A stretch of DNA of 64,000 bases, from assembly GCF_011947285.1 (NCBI RefSeq), contig NZ_JAAOZT010000001.1:248001-312000 (forward strand), given 5' to 3'. The position numbers were made by a program, and so were the translations under genes. This document shows, piece by piece, positions 8,661 through 17,725 of this stretch (position 1 is the stretch's first letter; every line of letters starts with the position of its first letter). The DNA comes from Glaciimonas immobilis (GTDB lineage Bacteria > Pseudomonadota > Gammaproteobacteria > Burkholderiales > Burkholderiaceae_D). Below the pieces are notes generated by a model. The model was not told the origin of the DNA. It ran no database searches and saw nothing but the letters and a program-made list of their open reading frames with translations.

Positions 8661-8681
8661 CTAATATTATCACTATATTAG
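8661..8681. promoter_or_regulatory. Candidate HipB operator 1 (CTAATA-n9-TATTAG)
   Basis: An inverted repeat CTAATA and TATTAG separated by 9 bases lies 23 bp upstream of the hipB start, in an AT-rich promoter region. HipB-type repressors bind repeated inverted operators before their operon. The site is inferred from position and symmetry. Confidence 0.5.
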
Positions 8682-8703
8682 GAATATGCGATATGTGTAT
8701 TTA

Positions 8704-8719
8704 ATTAGCAATTGCTAAT
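8704..8719. promoter_or_regulatory. Perfect 16-bp palindrome upstream of hipB
   Basis: ATTAGCAATTGCTAAT is a perfect palindrome about 66 bp upstream of hipB. It shares the TTAG/CTAA half-site idea with the nearer inverted repeat and could be a second HipB operator. A further TAATATAC...GTATTATTA near-palindrome follows at 8717-8735. Confidence 0.45.
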
Positions 8720-8749
8720 ATACTGCATGTATTATTAAATCCTAATAAC

Positions 8750-9662
8750 TAGCCTGGGGAAAAAGCTCTAGAGGAAGCCATAGTTTTAACATGTTGGTGG
8801 TCTAGCCTAGCTGTATTTCGCAATCTTCCTTTGCGTCGCGGTATCGGTAGTAAAGACTTTCCGTGGCGAAGACTTTTCCCGAAAGTAGCTAATTTCATGC
8901 CTCGACATAATGGCGGCGGGTGAGTTTTTAGAAAACGGTGGTACACCAATTTTTGGAAGACTGGAGATTCGGTATCGCAAGTGGCGCACCGTCGTGACGT
9001 AATATCGAGCTTTTTAACCGGTTGCCCTCCTTAAAATTTTCGAGTTAGTAAGGGGCAATTTGATAGCATTGCACTGAAGTCAGGTCATCCTGTGTGGGAA
9101 CATCATTGAAAGTTTCTGTAATCCATCCGGAATATCGTTTATCAGGCCTTATCTTCTAAGCTGGCTAGGTCAGAGCGCCGGGACGCATTGAGGCGGCTCC
9201 ACGAAATATGCGGTCATCGCTACCAGAACGGTGCCATTAATTTTTGATTTCTAAAATTGGCAAAGAATGCGAGTCTCAAGACATCCTGAAAGCTAGAGTT
9301 CTTCACAATGCATCTTCAGCGGACTATTAGGTACTAATTGACGCTTGGTCCGTATTCCGTACTCACAATAACACTGATGCCAAGGCCGAAGAAAGCAACC
9401 TAAAAAGCGAACTTGAAGCCCCCAAAAAGCGAAATAACTATATCTCCCAAATTGCTGACCCTCTCATACGTGCACAGATTCTGTCATTTATAGAACAGAG
9501 AGACTGCTTGCGGGTAATCTTGACCTGGTTGAAGCTGACAAAAACTTGCGTGACCATAGGGACGCGAAGCAAGCGGTCTTTGAAAAAGCTTCCGCAAAAC
9601 CGCCGCTACGCCGACCACTTAAAAAATGTTTTAGAGTGGACATTGAAGCCCAAGCCCCCCTG
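8750..9662. pseudogene. Decayed coding tract left of the IS element
   Basis: About 900 bp with no intact gene. On the plus strand, frames from about 9361 to 9650 look protein-like in pieces: KAEESNLKSELEAPKKR, then IRAQILSFIEQRD, then in another frame LVEADKNLRDHRDAKQAVFE. This suggests at least one frameshift in a former coiled-coil-rich gene. I cannot name the family. The tract lies wholly inside the island, and the IS element abuts its right end. Confidence 0.35.
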
Positions 9663-9686
9663 TGTCACCCTATCTGTCGCGTTATT
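9663..9686 (+). repeat. Left inverted repeat of the IS3-family element
   Basis: The 24 bases starting TGTCACCC match the reverse complement of 11282-11305 at 18 of 24 positions, sharing CTA, GTCGC and TTATT blocks. The outermost base is T, as usual for IS3 ends. No target-site duplication is visible, consistent with an old insertion. Confidence 0.65.
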
Positions 9687-9727
9687 TAATTTAATTCACC
9701 ATTCAGGGTACGGAGTAAAGAACTGCA

Positions 9728-10225
9728 GTGAGTCGTTATTCAATTGAACGTAAAGAAGCGATATTGCGACGCATGATGCCGCCGGAGAATTGTCCGGTTT
9801 CCGTGCTTGCCCGGGAGAACGGGATATCGGAACAGACGCTTTATAATTGGCGACGAGAATTAAAAGGACAGGGAGTCGCAGTGCCAGGTGATGGAAAGAA
9901 TGCGAAGGAATGGTCCTCGGAAGACAAGTTTGCGGTGGTGCTGGAAGCGGCGCCCCTGAACGCAACGGAGTTGGCCGAATATTGCCGGCGCAAAGGCCTC
10001 TATGTTGAGCAGATTGCGGCATGGCGGCAGGTGTGCCTGCTGGCTAACGCTACTGCCGTTGAGCGTGGTCGTGTCCATGCCGTGCAAGGTAAAAGTGACC
10101 GGTTGCGGATCAAGGAGCTGGAGAAGGAATTGCGTCGCAAGGAGAAAGCGCTGGCAGAAGCTGCTGCACTGTTGCTGTTGCGAAAAAAGTTACAGGCGAT
10201 TTGGGACGATCAGGCGGACGATTGA
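9728..10225 (+). CDS. IS3-family transposase OrfA
   Basis: A 165-aa OrfA. It has two helix-turn-helix-like regions (about residues 5-45 with ISEQTLYNWRRE, and about 60-105 with ATELAEYCRRKGLYVEQIAAW), then a charged leucine-zipper-like helix (about 125-155, RIKELEKELRRKEKALAEA). In the 3' part the codons CGA-AAA-AAG form a zero-frame slippery heptamer (10183-10189) that in IS3 elements causes -1 frameshifting to make the OrfAB transposase. Start ATG is preceded by a weak Shine-Dalgarno region. Confidence 0.88.
   Translation: MSRYSIERKEAILRRMMPPENCPVSVLARENGISEQTLYNWRRELKGQGVAVPGDGKNAKEWSSEDKFAVVLEAAPLNATELAEYCRRKGLYVEQIAAWRQVCLLANATAVERGRVHAVQGKSDRLRIKELEKELRRKEKALAEAAALLLLRKKLQAIWDDQADD
10183..10189 (+). 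promoter_or_regulatory. Programmed -1 frameshift slippery site (A6G)
   Basis: AAAAAAG is phased as A-AAA-AAG in the orfA frame, the canonical bacterial -1 slippery heptamer. Slipping back one base leads directly into orfB (reading VTGDLGRSGG). Confidence 0.7.
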
Positions 10226-11281
10226 TCCGCACCCCGGATCGCCAGACGATTGTGGCCTTGGTGGCCGATGCAGAAAGACTGGGCAGCCGTCGCAGCATGG
10301 CCTGTGCAGAAGCGGCGATCAGCATGCGCACCTTACAGCGCTGGCTGCGTGAAGGCGGTGGCAGCAGTCATGACCGGCGCACTTCTACAGGTCGATGCGC
10401 GCGCCCTAACAAACTCAGCGTCGCTGAACGCGCAATATTGCTGCAGGTTGCCAACAGCGATGAATTTGCTAGCCTGCCACCGGGCCAGATTGTGCCAGCC
10501 CTGGCGGACCGGGGTGAATACCTGGCGTCGGAGTCGACCTTCTATCGGGTCCTGAAAGCCGACGCACAGCAACATCACCGGGGACGTTCGAAAAAGCCGG
10601 TTACGCGCACTGTGACGAGTCATTGTGCCACTGCGCCGAACCAACTCTGGTCCTGGGATATTACGTGGATGCCGGCAGCGGTGAAGGGGCAGTATTTTTA
10701 TTGGACCATGCTGCTTGACGTGTTTAGCAGGAAGATCGTGGGCCACGAAGTGCATGTGGCTGAATCGGCTGAACTGGCGGCAATATTGATGCGCCGGGCC
10801 AGTTTGGCCGAGGGTCTTGCAGGGCGTCCGTTAGTGCTGCATTCGGATAATGGCAGCCCTATGACGGGAGCGACGATGCTGGCGACGTTGGAACAACTGG
10901 GCGTGGGCACCCTCGTTTAGCAGGCCACGGGTGTCAAATGATAATCCATTCGCCGAAGCGCTCTTCCGTACCTGCAAATACTGGCCCGACTATCCCCGCA
11001 AGGCATTTGCTACGGTCGAGGCAGCACGCAGTTGGACGACGCACTTTGTGCGCTGGTACAACCATCAGCACAAGCACAGTGGATTGAAATTCGTCACGCC
11101 AGCACAACGGCATGATGGAAAAGCACAGGCGATATTGCAGCAACGGGAAAACGTCTATGAAGCTGCGAGAAAACGGACACCGCAACGCTGGTCAGGCACC
11201 ACCAGAAATTGGGCATTACAAAACGAAGTGTGGCTCAATCCAGAACGAACTCAACCGAAAATAGTAAAGATTGCTGCTTGA
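10201..11281 (+). pseudogene. IS3-family transposase OrfB (DDE), frameshifted
   Basis: The catalytic half of the transposase in two frames. The first part (to TAG at 10918) contains HTH_21-like sequence and an rve integrase core with two catalytic Asp residues, in SWDITWMP and LHSDNGSPM. After CCC at 10910-10912 the frame must shift: reading TCG from 10913 gives SFSRPRVSNDNPFAEALF, the expected continuation with the catalytic Glu. The remainder is open to TGA at 11279-11281. A one-base insertion in the C-run explains this, and separates the second Asp from the Glu, so no active enzyme is made. Without the insertion OrfB would be about 350 aa. Confidence 0.85.
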
Positions 11282-11305
11282 AATAATGCGACGGGTAGCT
11301 TGACG
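11282..11305 (-). repeat. Right inverted repeat of the IS3-family element
   Basis: Inverted partner of 9663-9686, placed directly after the orfB stop codon; the sequence AATAATGCGACGGG begins the inner side. Confidence 0.65.
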
Positions 11306-11504
11306 GTTACCGGACCGAGCAGTCCTCAAGAAAGCCATTTCACCCGAATTCATGAAAAGCCAAGCATGGCAACTTGGCCCAAAAGGAGAAATTCGTAACT
11401 CGCTTGGGGAAATTGTCTATGAGGCAGGTTACCTTCAGGGAATCAAGAAGTGTTTGGCGAATGAACGCCGCCACCTTTCTGAGGAACCGCTTGCGAGGAA
11501 TTAA
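11306..11504 (+). pseudogene. Short coding remnant right of the IS
   Basis: A frame that is open from about 11303 and includes ATG 11352 encodes a peptide of up to about 66 residues ending in TAA 11502-11504. It contains PEFMKSQAWQLGPKGEIRN and LGEIVYEAGYLQGIKKCLA, which look like a genuine protein segment of unknown family. It may be the 3' part of the gene disrupted by the IS, but the left flank is too decayed to prove this. Confidence 0.3.
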
Positions 11505-11621
11505 AATTCGAAGAATAAGTATGTATTAAAAGAAGGCCGGTTTTGAATTTGGATTTCGTCGCAATTTCTTTGTATTACCCAAACGAGAATAGCCCCCGTG
11601 ACCACTTTTAAAAAGTTATAT

Positions 11622-11654
11622 AATAATCAATCCCGTTGTAAGGGACTGATTATT
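11622..11654. repeat. Imperfect hairpin at the island's right end
   Basis: AATAATCA pairs with TGATTATT, and an inner TCCC pairs with GGGA, giving a 12-bp stem with one mismatch. It lies about 55 bp beyond the tmRNA 3' end, between island and ssrA, and could terminate ssrA transcription (leftward). Confidence 0.4.
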
Positions 11655-11708
11655 AAAGAAAAACATGATTTTTATTGGCTACTTGAGCGATTGCCCAAAT
11701 CTAAATCT

Positions 11709-12071
11709 TGGTGGAGGCGGCGGGAATCGAACCCGCGTCCAAAAGCCCTCTACAGACAGTTCTACATACTTAGTGCTGTCATTTGATTTAGCCCAGCCGA
11801 CGCGGACGCACACGCTTCGTTCAGGCGAGTTACCTAAATTTAACTTTTAACCAAGTAACCCGGCTAAAAGCGATTCTCTGTAAATGACTCTACTGCTGTT
11901 TGACCAGCCCACCCCAGAGACGAGATGGTGTAGAGCTAACCGGTTATTAAGCGGCTAGTGCGTACGAGTTATCGTTTGCAGTTATAGTTTTTCTGGTTGT
12001 ATTTACGAGGTGACCAGCCCTCGGTATGCCCTGCGCTGCTTTGTAGCCCCTGTCGAAACCAGGTCGCCCCC
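11709..12071 (-). ncRNA. ssrA: tmRNA (ssrA)
   Basis: Transfer-messenger RNA of 363 nt that rescues stalled ribosomes with SmpB. The 5' end GGGGGCGACCTGGTTTCGAC (12071 leftward) and the 3' end with T-arm GGTTCGATTCC and CGCCTCCACCA pair as the tRNA-Ala-like acceptor arm. The encoded tag is read on the minus strand from GCA 11977-11979 to TAA 11947-11949 and gives ANDNSYALAA, a normal ALAA degron. The gene appears intact although an island abuts its 3' end. A -10-like TACAAT (minus strand) sits about 10 nt upstream. Confidence 0.95.
11947..11979 (-). CDS. tmRNA proteolysis tag reading frame
   Basis: Ten codons plus TAA inside ssrA: GCA AAC GAT AAC TCG TAC, then GCA CTA GCC GCT TAA, i.e. ANDNSYALAA. 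The C-terminal ALAA is the ClpXP/ClpAP recognition signal. Many betaproteobacteria carry ANDERFALAA-like tags; this one differs at the middle residues. Confidence 0.9.
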   Translation of the reverse strand, partial: ANDNSYALAA

Positions 12072-12473
12072 AAGCAAGCTCTATTGTATCGCAATTTGGC
12101 GGGTCTCACTAAACGCTGATACGAACGATGGTGCTCGTGAACGATTTTCCCCTTTTTCAAGGCCCCGATAGTGCATTGAGGGGGCGAGTAGTAGCCTTAG
12201 TCCAAGCTTGATTGCCCATATAGCCGGTGAAAATAAAAATCCTCGCCCAAATCCCTTCCCGTTCTTTTGATCGGCTGACGTAAAATTGATTCTTGTAGAG
12301 GCGAAACAACGGAGCTTTGGTAAAATTGCGATAATTCATGCGCAGGCTTAATGAGGCATTTTTGGGTAATTCAATAATTGTATGGTGCGGCTGCATCAGG
12401 GCAATCCCGCAGAGGTTGGCGTCAAGAGGGTCAAGCATTCATGCTTCCCTTCACATACTTAAAAAAGCAAATA

Positions 12474-12941
12474 ATGAAGTCGACTATTTTTTCACTATTA
12501 ATTGCGTTTGCAATCGCAGGATGCGGGTCATCCACTTCGGGGCCTAGCGAGAAGGTTGTCGCCGTGCAGCGCGACCCGGTGGTTAGTGTAGTTCCGGTGC
12601 TGAAAGCCCCGGAAAAGCTAGTGCCACAGGTCCAGGAAGTCGGGTTTGGAACGGTCGTGATTTCACGCGATACGACGCATCCTGACCCGGGGTGCATGAT
12701 CGGTGTATTTCTGAATAAGCAGATGGTGCATCAATTTGATGCCGAACAGAAGGCGACGTTTATTTTGCCCGCCGGGGATCAGGTCGTCGCCGTAAATAAT
12801 TCTGATGGACGCAGTTCGTGCGCGGTCGTAGCGGGCGAACCGCATCAATTGGCGTTCCGCCTCAAATCTGGCGATGTCAAAAATTGGCACGTTCAGTTGC
12901 AACCCGGTAAAGGTGCGGTCATTGAGGCAACTGAGCGCTGA
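12474..12941 (+). CDS. Putative lipoprotein
   Basis: A 155-aa protein starting at ATG 12474 (MKSTIFSLLIAFAIAGCGSS). The signal peptide ends in the lipobox IAGC, so Cys at about residue 17 would be acylated. The mature part has a Pro/Val-rich linker (about 25-55) and a small beta-rich domain (about 60-150). In-frame ATGs further upstream (12378, 12441) would bury the signal peptide and are less likely. It stands alone between ssrA and the DUF748 gene. No family is recognised and no function can be given. Confidence 0.75.
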   Translation: MKSTIFSLLIAFAIAGCGSSTSGPSEKVVAVQRDPVVSVVPVLKAPEKLVPQVQEVGFGTVVISRDTTHPDPGCMIGVFLNKQMVHQFDAEQKATFILPAGDQVVAVNNSDGRSSCAVVAGEPHQLAFRLKSGDVKNWHVQLQPGKGAVIEATER

Positions 12942-13033
12942 ACCATAGCAGTGTTATCGGTACTGATCGGCGTTACTGTTCAATACCGCTATTGCTCAAT
13001 ACTTTTAGTGTATTGACGCTACCAGGCAGGTGA

Positions 13034-16000
13034 TTAGCGCAACGCAAAATCAACCCGGCTCGGCGTCGCTTTATCCTTGATCCCGTCGGCCGACAGTTTA
13101 GGTGCTATAAGAAAAATGCGTTCCAGCGGAATTTTACCTTTGGTTTCCAGATAATTGCGCACGGCGCGGGCGCGTCGGTCTGCCAATGACCGGAGGTCAT
13201 CCGTCGTTACCTTGGTGTTGGTCAGGATTAATTGCTCCATCTCTGGGGCGGGCAATGATTTGGCAAACCCAATAACATTTTTTGGCTTGTCGAATTTTTC
13301 GCTTTTGTAAACTTTCTCCATGTACTGCGTTTTATCGGCCTCAGTCAGCGCAATCGCGGTAGGCTCTGGCGCTAAGGCCCCGGTGTCGGTATTGGCCGCG
13401 ACATCCTCTGCTTCGGCGCTCGGTTTTGTTTTGCCATCGGTATTTTTTTGTTTCAAAACAATGATCTTTTTGTCGAGCGCATCCTGACGCAGGCCGACGT
13501 CATCGGCGACTGGATCAACGCGTCCGATGATGTCCAGTTTTAACGCCGGACGGTCGAGTAGTGCCTTGGTAAGCGTATCCAGCTTGACCTTGGTTGGCGT
13601 AGTCAATATTGCGGAACCGGGTCTGAATTCTGCGTAACCTAGTTCATCTCCGCCGCCAAAGGCGGAACTAAGCAACGCAAAAGGCGAGGTTACTGCTTTT
13701 GCAATCAGGTTAACGAAGACTCGCAGAATAATGCCCCCGACCGAGAATTGCGGATCGGATAGCGAGCCAGAAATCGGTAAATTGATATCGATCTGACCGT
13801 TACGGTCTTTTAGTAATGCCACCGCTAAACGCACAGGAAGTTTGGTCGCGCTTGGGCTGTCGATTTTGTCGCCAAATGTCAGCTGGTCTATGCGTACATG
13901 GTTTTGTGCGGTAAGTTGTTGTTCTTCCACTTTGTAATTAACATCCATCGATAGCTTGCCTTTAACGATCGCGTAGCCAGCGTATTTAGCGGCGTAGGGC
14001 GTCAAACCTGGTAGTTCTACACCATCGGCGCTAGCTTTGATATCTAGAAACACTGGCTGAAATAGCGGGTTAAGCGATCCCGAAATCGCTACCGGCGCGT
14101 CGTTATCGATCTTGCCGGTCAGGTCGATCGCTGCGGGCGCTGGCTTGTCGGATGCGACCGCGCCAATGCTTCCGGACATGCCGGTCATGTTGGCTGTGTA
14201 GTTTGGCTTGATGAAGTTGTCGGTAAAATTGACATTGCCGTTCTTAACGATGACCTGACCTATCCGGAACACTGCACTGTTGGGGTCGGGGGGTGTTGTT
14301 GGCGATGTCGGGGGCGCAACCGGTGCTTTGGCTTCTGCCGCTACCGCGACTTCTGCGGCTGGTACTGTGGATTTTTTCGGTCCTGAGATGGTTGCGGGCT
14401 CTGATACGACTAACGTTTTACCCGCTTTGGAAACGACGATATCCTGCAAATTTAATCGACCTTCTGGCGACAGAATAGCGCGCGCGTAAAAGTCATCGAT
14501 AGCGATCTTGCCGAGATTAATGTTCTGAGCTGAGCCGTCGATATTGGCATCAATTCCGTTGATGTCGAGGGATTTCCAGTTGAGAAAATCTGCGCCGTTC
14601 TGCTTGTCGATAATCTTGAATTTAGTCAGACTCAGCATGCCCTTGTAGCCCGCACTCATGGCCTTTTTACCCGCCGCTGGCGTCAGATGTAGTTTGCCTT
14701 TAGTGCTGCCGAAACCGCTGCTCAGGGTAACGTTTAACAACTCTGTAAAGTAAGGCTGCAGCGCGGCGATGGGCAAATTTTGCCCATCTATAGCCAGATC
14801 AAGCGACCTGTACTGCGGGGCGGCATTGCCGTCGATTGATAATTTTCCGCTCTTATTAAGTCGCGTCGCAAGTGCGATTTTGACAGTCGTGTCGCGCTTG
14901 GTGGAGAGATTATCCAGTTTTAAATTAACTACGTCCGCGCGTAAATTGACCGCTGGCATGACCGACTTGTCGCTGTAAATGAATGTACTATCGGTAATTG
15001 CCGTGCTGTTCAAAGTCGCGATCCAGTCAGGGGTCGCGGATTTTGTGGTGGAGGCTTTGGGGGCTTTGGAAGCCGCGCCGCTAGTTTTGATGAACTGTTG
15101 AAGATTGATATTTCCGTTGGCATCTCGGCGTACGTCAGCCTGCAAACCCGCCACGTCAAATGCTGCAGCCCGAAAGGTACGGGTTTCCGTGTCGATCTTA
15201 GCGTCATGTAGCGTTATCTTTTTGATTTGCACACCACCGATAGCGGACGATTTTGCGGCGATTTTTGCATCGCTTAGTTCTGCGTTCAGTTGCGTCAGGA
15301 CCACGTTGCCGCTGTTGACTGCTACCAACGTTTTGATCGACAGGTCGCCGGAAAGATTAGCCGCCAGCGCGTTGTTGAGATACGGTTGATACAGCGCTAA
15401 TGGCAGGGCGGCGATACTTGCTTCGCCGTTGACTATCGCGGCCGCGGGCGTAACCTGTCCTTTAAAGCGTATTTGTTGAGTACCCTCAGCTCCTGTAGAG
15501 AGCGTGATCGCGGCCGGTTTTGCATTGGCTGCGAGTGAGAGATTTTGCACCACAAGCGACACGTTTTTTAATTGCGTATTAAATGCCGGCGACGCGTTTT
15601 TTGCATCTGCCCAATTGATGATGCCGTCATGAACAGTGAGTTGATCCATCGCAAATTGCGGGACCGATGTTGCGGGCACGGAGGTGCTGGTAACTTTTTT
15701 GTGCGATACGGCAGCCGTGGTGTTGGAGGAGGGCGAGGTCGCTAGCGTGGCCCAATTTAACGTACCGTCGGCGGACAGCGCGGCCCAGACTTCCGGTGCC
15801 TGAATGTCAATTTTTCTTATATCCGCGCTGACCGTCAGAACGTTAAACTTGTTGATGTGGGCATCAATGCTGTGGGCTTTGAACAACGGCGCGGTGTGTT
15901 TGTCGGCGAGCGCCACGTCGCCGAGACTGATGTCGCCAGAAAGATTAATCTCCGGCTTGTCGTTGGTGCGCACAAAGGTCAAATCAAGATTGGTGGACAG

Positions 16001-16762
16001 CGTACTGCTTTGGATGGTTACCGGTAGCGGCAAAGGTGAAAACGCAACATAACTGGCGACATCCAGATGATCGATATCGATCGCCAGCGTGGTATCGAGA
16101 CTGTTGGCAAACGGTTTGGTGCGGCCTTTAAGTGCAAATGGTGCGCCATTCACGTTCATCGACAGGCTCGGTTGCACAAACACATTTACTGCGCTCTGAA
16201 AATTGGATATATACGGCAAGCCGATGTTCAATGCAGTGATATTGACCTGCTTGCCGGTGACCGTGTCGTCGAATTTGATCGTGCCGTTTTCCAGCCGAAT
16301 ATTTGCCACTGAAAAGTGGGTTTCTCCTGTGCTCTTGGGTTTGGCAAGAATGCGGTCAATGATGTCAGAGAAATTATAGCGACCGCTGCCTTCTGCGCTG
16401 ACCCGGATAACATGGACCTCGGGCTTGGACAGCGTTACCTGCTGCAAGACGGGTGCCAGCCGAAAGAGCGACGTGATCGATGCATCGACCAGCAAGCTTT
16501 TTACGGACGCGGCGGGGGTTATTTTATCCGCCTCATAGAGAGTGAAATCGGCAACCGACAATGTGAGCGTGAACGGATTAAAGCCCAGTGCTCCGATGCT
16601 TGCCTTGCGGCCAAGTTGTTCCGCGATTTGTTGCTCTGCAGGATGCTTGGTCAAGGGCACGGCTAGCCAGCTTAAGGCAGCTAAAAAGACTAGGGCGGTC
16701 ACTGTATAAATAGTCCAACGTACAGTACGGAGTAGCCAGATAGGGCGTTTAGATGTGATCAT
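13034..16762 (-). CDS. DUF748 / AsmA-like giant envelope protein
   Basis: A protein of about 1240 aa with an N-terminal membrane anchor (LLRTVRWTIYTVTALVFLAA, about residues 8-30) and a long periplasmic body of repeating beta-strand AsmA/DUF748 modules. Low-complexity Ala/Pro linkers occur near residues 350-370 and 820-840. AsmA-like and DUF748 proteins are thought to form hydrophobic grooves that carry phospholipids between membranes. The last 200 residues include FRPGSAILTTPTKVKLDTL and a closing ADRRARAVRNYL segment resembling an OmpA-type peptidoglycan-associated domain. Start ATG 16762 (MITSKRP) is preferred because AAGGA lies about 10 nt upstream; the frame runs on to 16792. Confidence 0.85.
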   Translation of the reverse strand: MITSKRPIWLLRTVRWTIYTVTALVFLAALSWLAVPLTKHPAEQQIAEQLGRKASIGALGFNPFTLTLSVADFTLYEADKITPAASVKSLLVDASITSLFRLAPVLQQVTLSKPEVHVIRVSAEGSGRYNFSDIIDRILAKPKSTGETHFSVANIRLENGTIKFDDTVTGKQVNITALNIGLPYISNFQSAVNVFVQPSLSMNVNGAPFALKGRTKPFANSLDTTLAIDIDHLDVASYVAFSPLPLPVTIQSSTLSTNLDLTFVRTNDKPEINLSGDISLGDVALADKHTAPLFKAHSIDAHINKFNVLTVSADIRKIDIQAPEVWAALSADGTLNWATLATSPSSNTTAAVSHKKVTSTSVPATSVPQFAMDQLTVHDGIINWADAKNASPAFNTQLKNVSLVVQNLSLAANAKPAAITLSTGAEGTQQIRFKGQVTPAAAIVNGEASIAALPLALYQPYLNNALAANLSGDLSIKTLVAVNSGNVVLTQLNAELSDAKIAAKSSAIGGVQIKKITLHDAKIDTETRTFRAAAFDVAGLQADVRRDANGNINLQQFIKTSGAASKAPKASTTKSATPDWIATLNSTAITDSTFIYSDKSVMPAVNLRADVVNLKLDNLSTKRDTTVKIALATRLNKSGKLSIDGNAAPQYRSLDLAIDGQNLPIAALQPYFTELLNVTLSSGFGSTKGKLHLTPAAGKKAMSAGYKGMLSLTKFKIIDKQNGADFLNWKSLDINGIDANIDGSAQNINLGKIAIDDFYARAILSPEGRLNLQDIVVSKAGKTLVVSEPATISGPKKSTVPAAEVAVAAEAKAPVAPPTSPTTPPDPNSAVFRIGQVIVKNGNVNFTDNFIKPNYTANMTGMSGSIGAVASDKPAPAAIDLTGKIDNDAPVAISGSLNPLFQPVFLDIKASADGVELPGLTPYAAKYAGYAIVKGKLSMDVNYKVEEQQLTAQNHVRIDQLTFGDKIDSPSATKLPVRLAVALLKDRNGQIDINLPISGSLSDPQFSVGGIILRVFVNLIAKAVTSPFALLSSAFGGGDELGYAEFRPGSAILTTPTKVKLDTLTKALLDRPALKLDIIGRVDPVADDVGLRQDALDKKIIVLKQKNTDGKTKPSAEAEDVAANTDTGALAPEPTAIALTEADKTQYMEKVYKSEKFDKPKNVIGFAKSLPAPEMEQLILTNTKVTTDDLRSLADRRARAVRNYLETKGKIPLERIFLIAPKLSADGIKDKATPSRVDFALR

Positions 16763-16792
16763 TGCGTGATTCCTTGCTGGACGACGCCTCAT

Positions 16793-17053
16793 AATATACT
16801 GCCAGAGTGCATTAAATACCTGTTAATTTGCAACAAGTTTGAACGAATCATGTCCATATGGAATGAATACGTGGTCGCGGATTCTTGAGACGGCGATTCC
16901 ACCGAGCGCACTGAGCACGATCTCGCGAGGGCGTGGTTTAGCCAGGCTGTCAAAGCGTTGCTGACTCATCAATCACAAAAAAATAGATGTATCCGAGTAG
17001 CTATTGCCTTATTGTTAGCCGCACTGCGAGGTGTGGGCTGCGATCCTGGCGGG
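16793..17053. other. Spacer between gph and the DUF748 gene
   Basis: 260 bp without an open frame that I can support. It should contain the DUF748 promoter, reading left, but no clear element stands out. Confidence 0.3.
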
Positions 17054-17725
17054 TTATTGCGCCAGCGATTGTTGTATCAATTTGATTAAATCAGCGGGTG
17101 CAGTTGCCAGCGCGTCTGCTTCCCACGTGGTGGGTGCTGCATGACCGCAATAACCCCAGGCGGCGGCAATAGTCGGCATGCCTGCTGCGCGGCCAGCTTG
17201 AATATCGCGCAAGTCGTCACCTACATACCAGCACGTTTCCGGTGGCAGATTCAGACGTCGTGCCGCTTCGAATAGCGGGTCAGGATGCGGCTTGGGATGC
17301 GCTGTGGTATCGCCAGAAATCACGCAACCCGCTTTTTGTAATCCGATGTGGGGAATAAGGATTTCTGTAAAACGTGCCGCTTTATTGGTTACGATGCCCC
17401 AAGCGAGGCCACGTCGGGTCAAGTCTGCAAGAAGTTCTGGCACACCTTCGAACAAGATACTTTTTTCTGCAATAGCAGCAGCGTAATTATCCAGAAAACC
17501 AACCCGCAAATCTTCATATCCATCATCGCCGGGCTTCAGCCCGAACGCAACGCCGATCAAACCGCGTGCGCCAGCAGATGCGACTGGTCGCAATAATGCA
17601 TAAGCCGTCGGCTGCAGCCCTTGTGCTTGTTGTAGACGCGTCATTGCTGCGGCGAGGTCCGGTGCAGTGTCGGCGAGTGTGCCGTCAAGATCAAAGAGGA
17701 TCGCGCGAGGTATTGGCAGAGGCAT
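17054..17725 (-). CDS. gph: Phosphoglycolate phosphatase (HAD family)
   Basis: A 223-aa HAD-superfamily phosphatase that removes 2-phosphoglycolate, a by-product of DNA 3'-end repair and oxygenation. Motif I is DLDGTLAD (residues 11-18), motif II a Thr in GIVTNKAA (about 112-119), motif III a Lys in HPKPHPDPL and motif IV GDDLRDIQAG (about 168-177). Size and motifs match Gph rather than a broad HAD enzyme. It follows ubiG by 260 bp in the same direction, as in other Burkholderiales. Confidence 0.92.
   Translation of the reverse strand: MPLPIPRAILFDLDGTLADTAPDLAAAMTRLQQAQGLQPTAYALLRPVASAGARGLIGVAFGLKPGDDGYEDLRVGFLDNYAAAIAEKSILFEGVPELLADLTRRGLAWGIVTNKAARFTEILIPHIGLQKAGCVISGDTTAHPKPHPDPLFEAARRLNLPPETCWYVGDDLRDIQAGRAAGMPTIAAAWGYCGHAAPTTWEADALATAPADLIKLIQQSLAQ

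Larger units (their letters stand above)
9663..11305 (+). mobile_element. IS3-family insertion sequence, transposase frameshifted
   Basis: A 1.64-kb element with imperfect 24-bp terminal inverted repeats, orfA and orfB in the IS3 arrangement (orfB in the -1 frame) and an A-AAA-AAG slippery heptamer at 10183-10189 in the overlap. orfB is broken by an extra base near 10912, so the element should be inactive without a helper. It lies inside the ssrA island, downstream of decayed coding sequence. Confidence 0.85.
6583..11741. mobile_element. Genomic island integrated at the ssrA 3' end (hipBA + IS3)
   Basis: Direct repeats of the ssrA 3' end flank about 5.1 kb that sits directly downstream of the tmRNA gene. 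The tmRNA reads leftward, so its 3' end faces the island. The cargo is a hipB-hipA module, a tract of disrupted reading frames and an IS3-family element. No integrase or excisionase gene is recognisable, so the element appears immobile or reduced. Integration into tmRNA genes is a well-known habit of phage- and island-encoded tyrosine recombinases; the event here is inferred from the repeats and gene content. Confidence 0.7.

Noticed and set aside
8749-8989. Small minus-strand ORFs in the island
   Set aside because: Overlapping frames without domains inside a clearly decayed tract.
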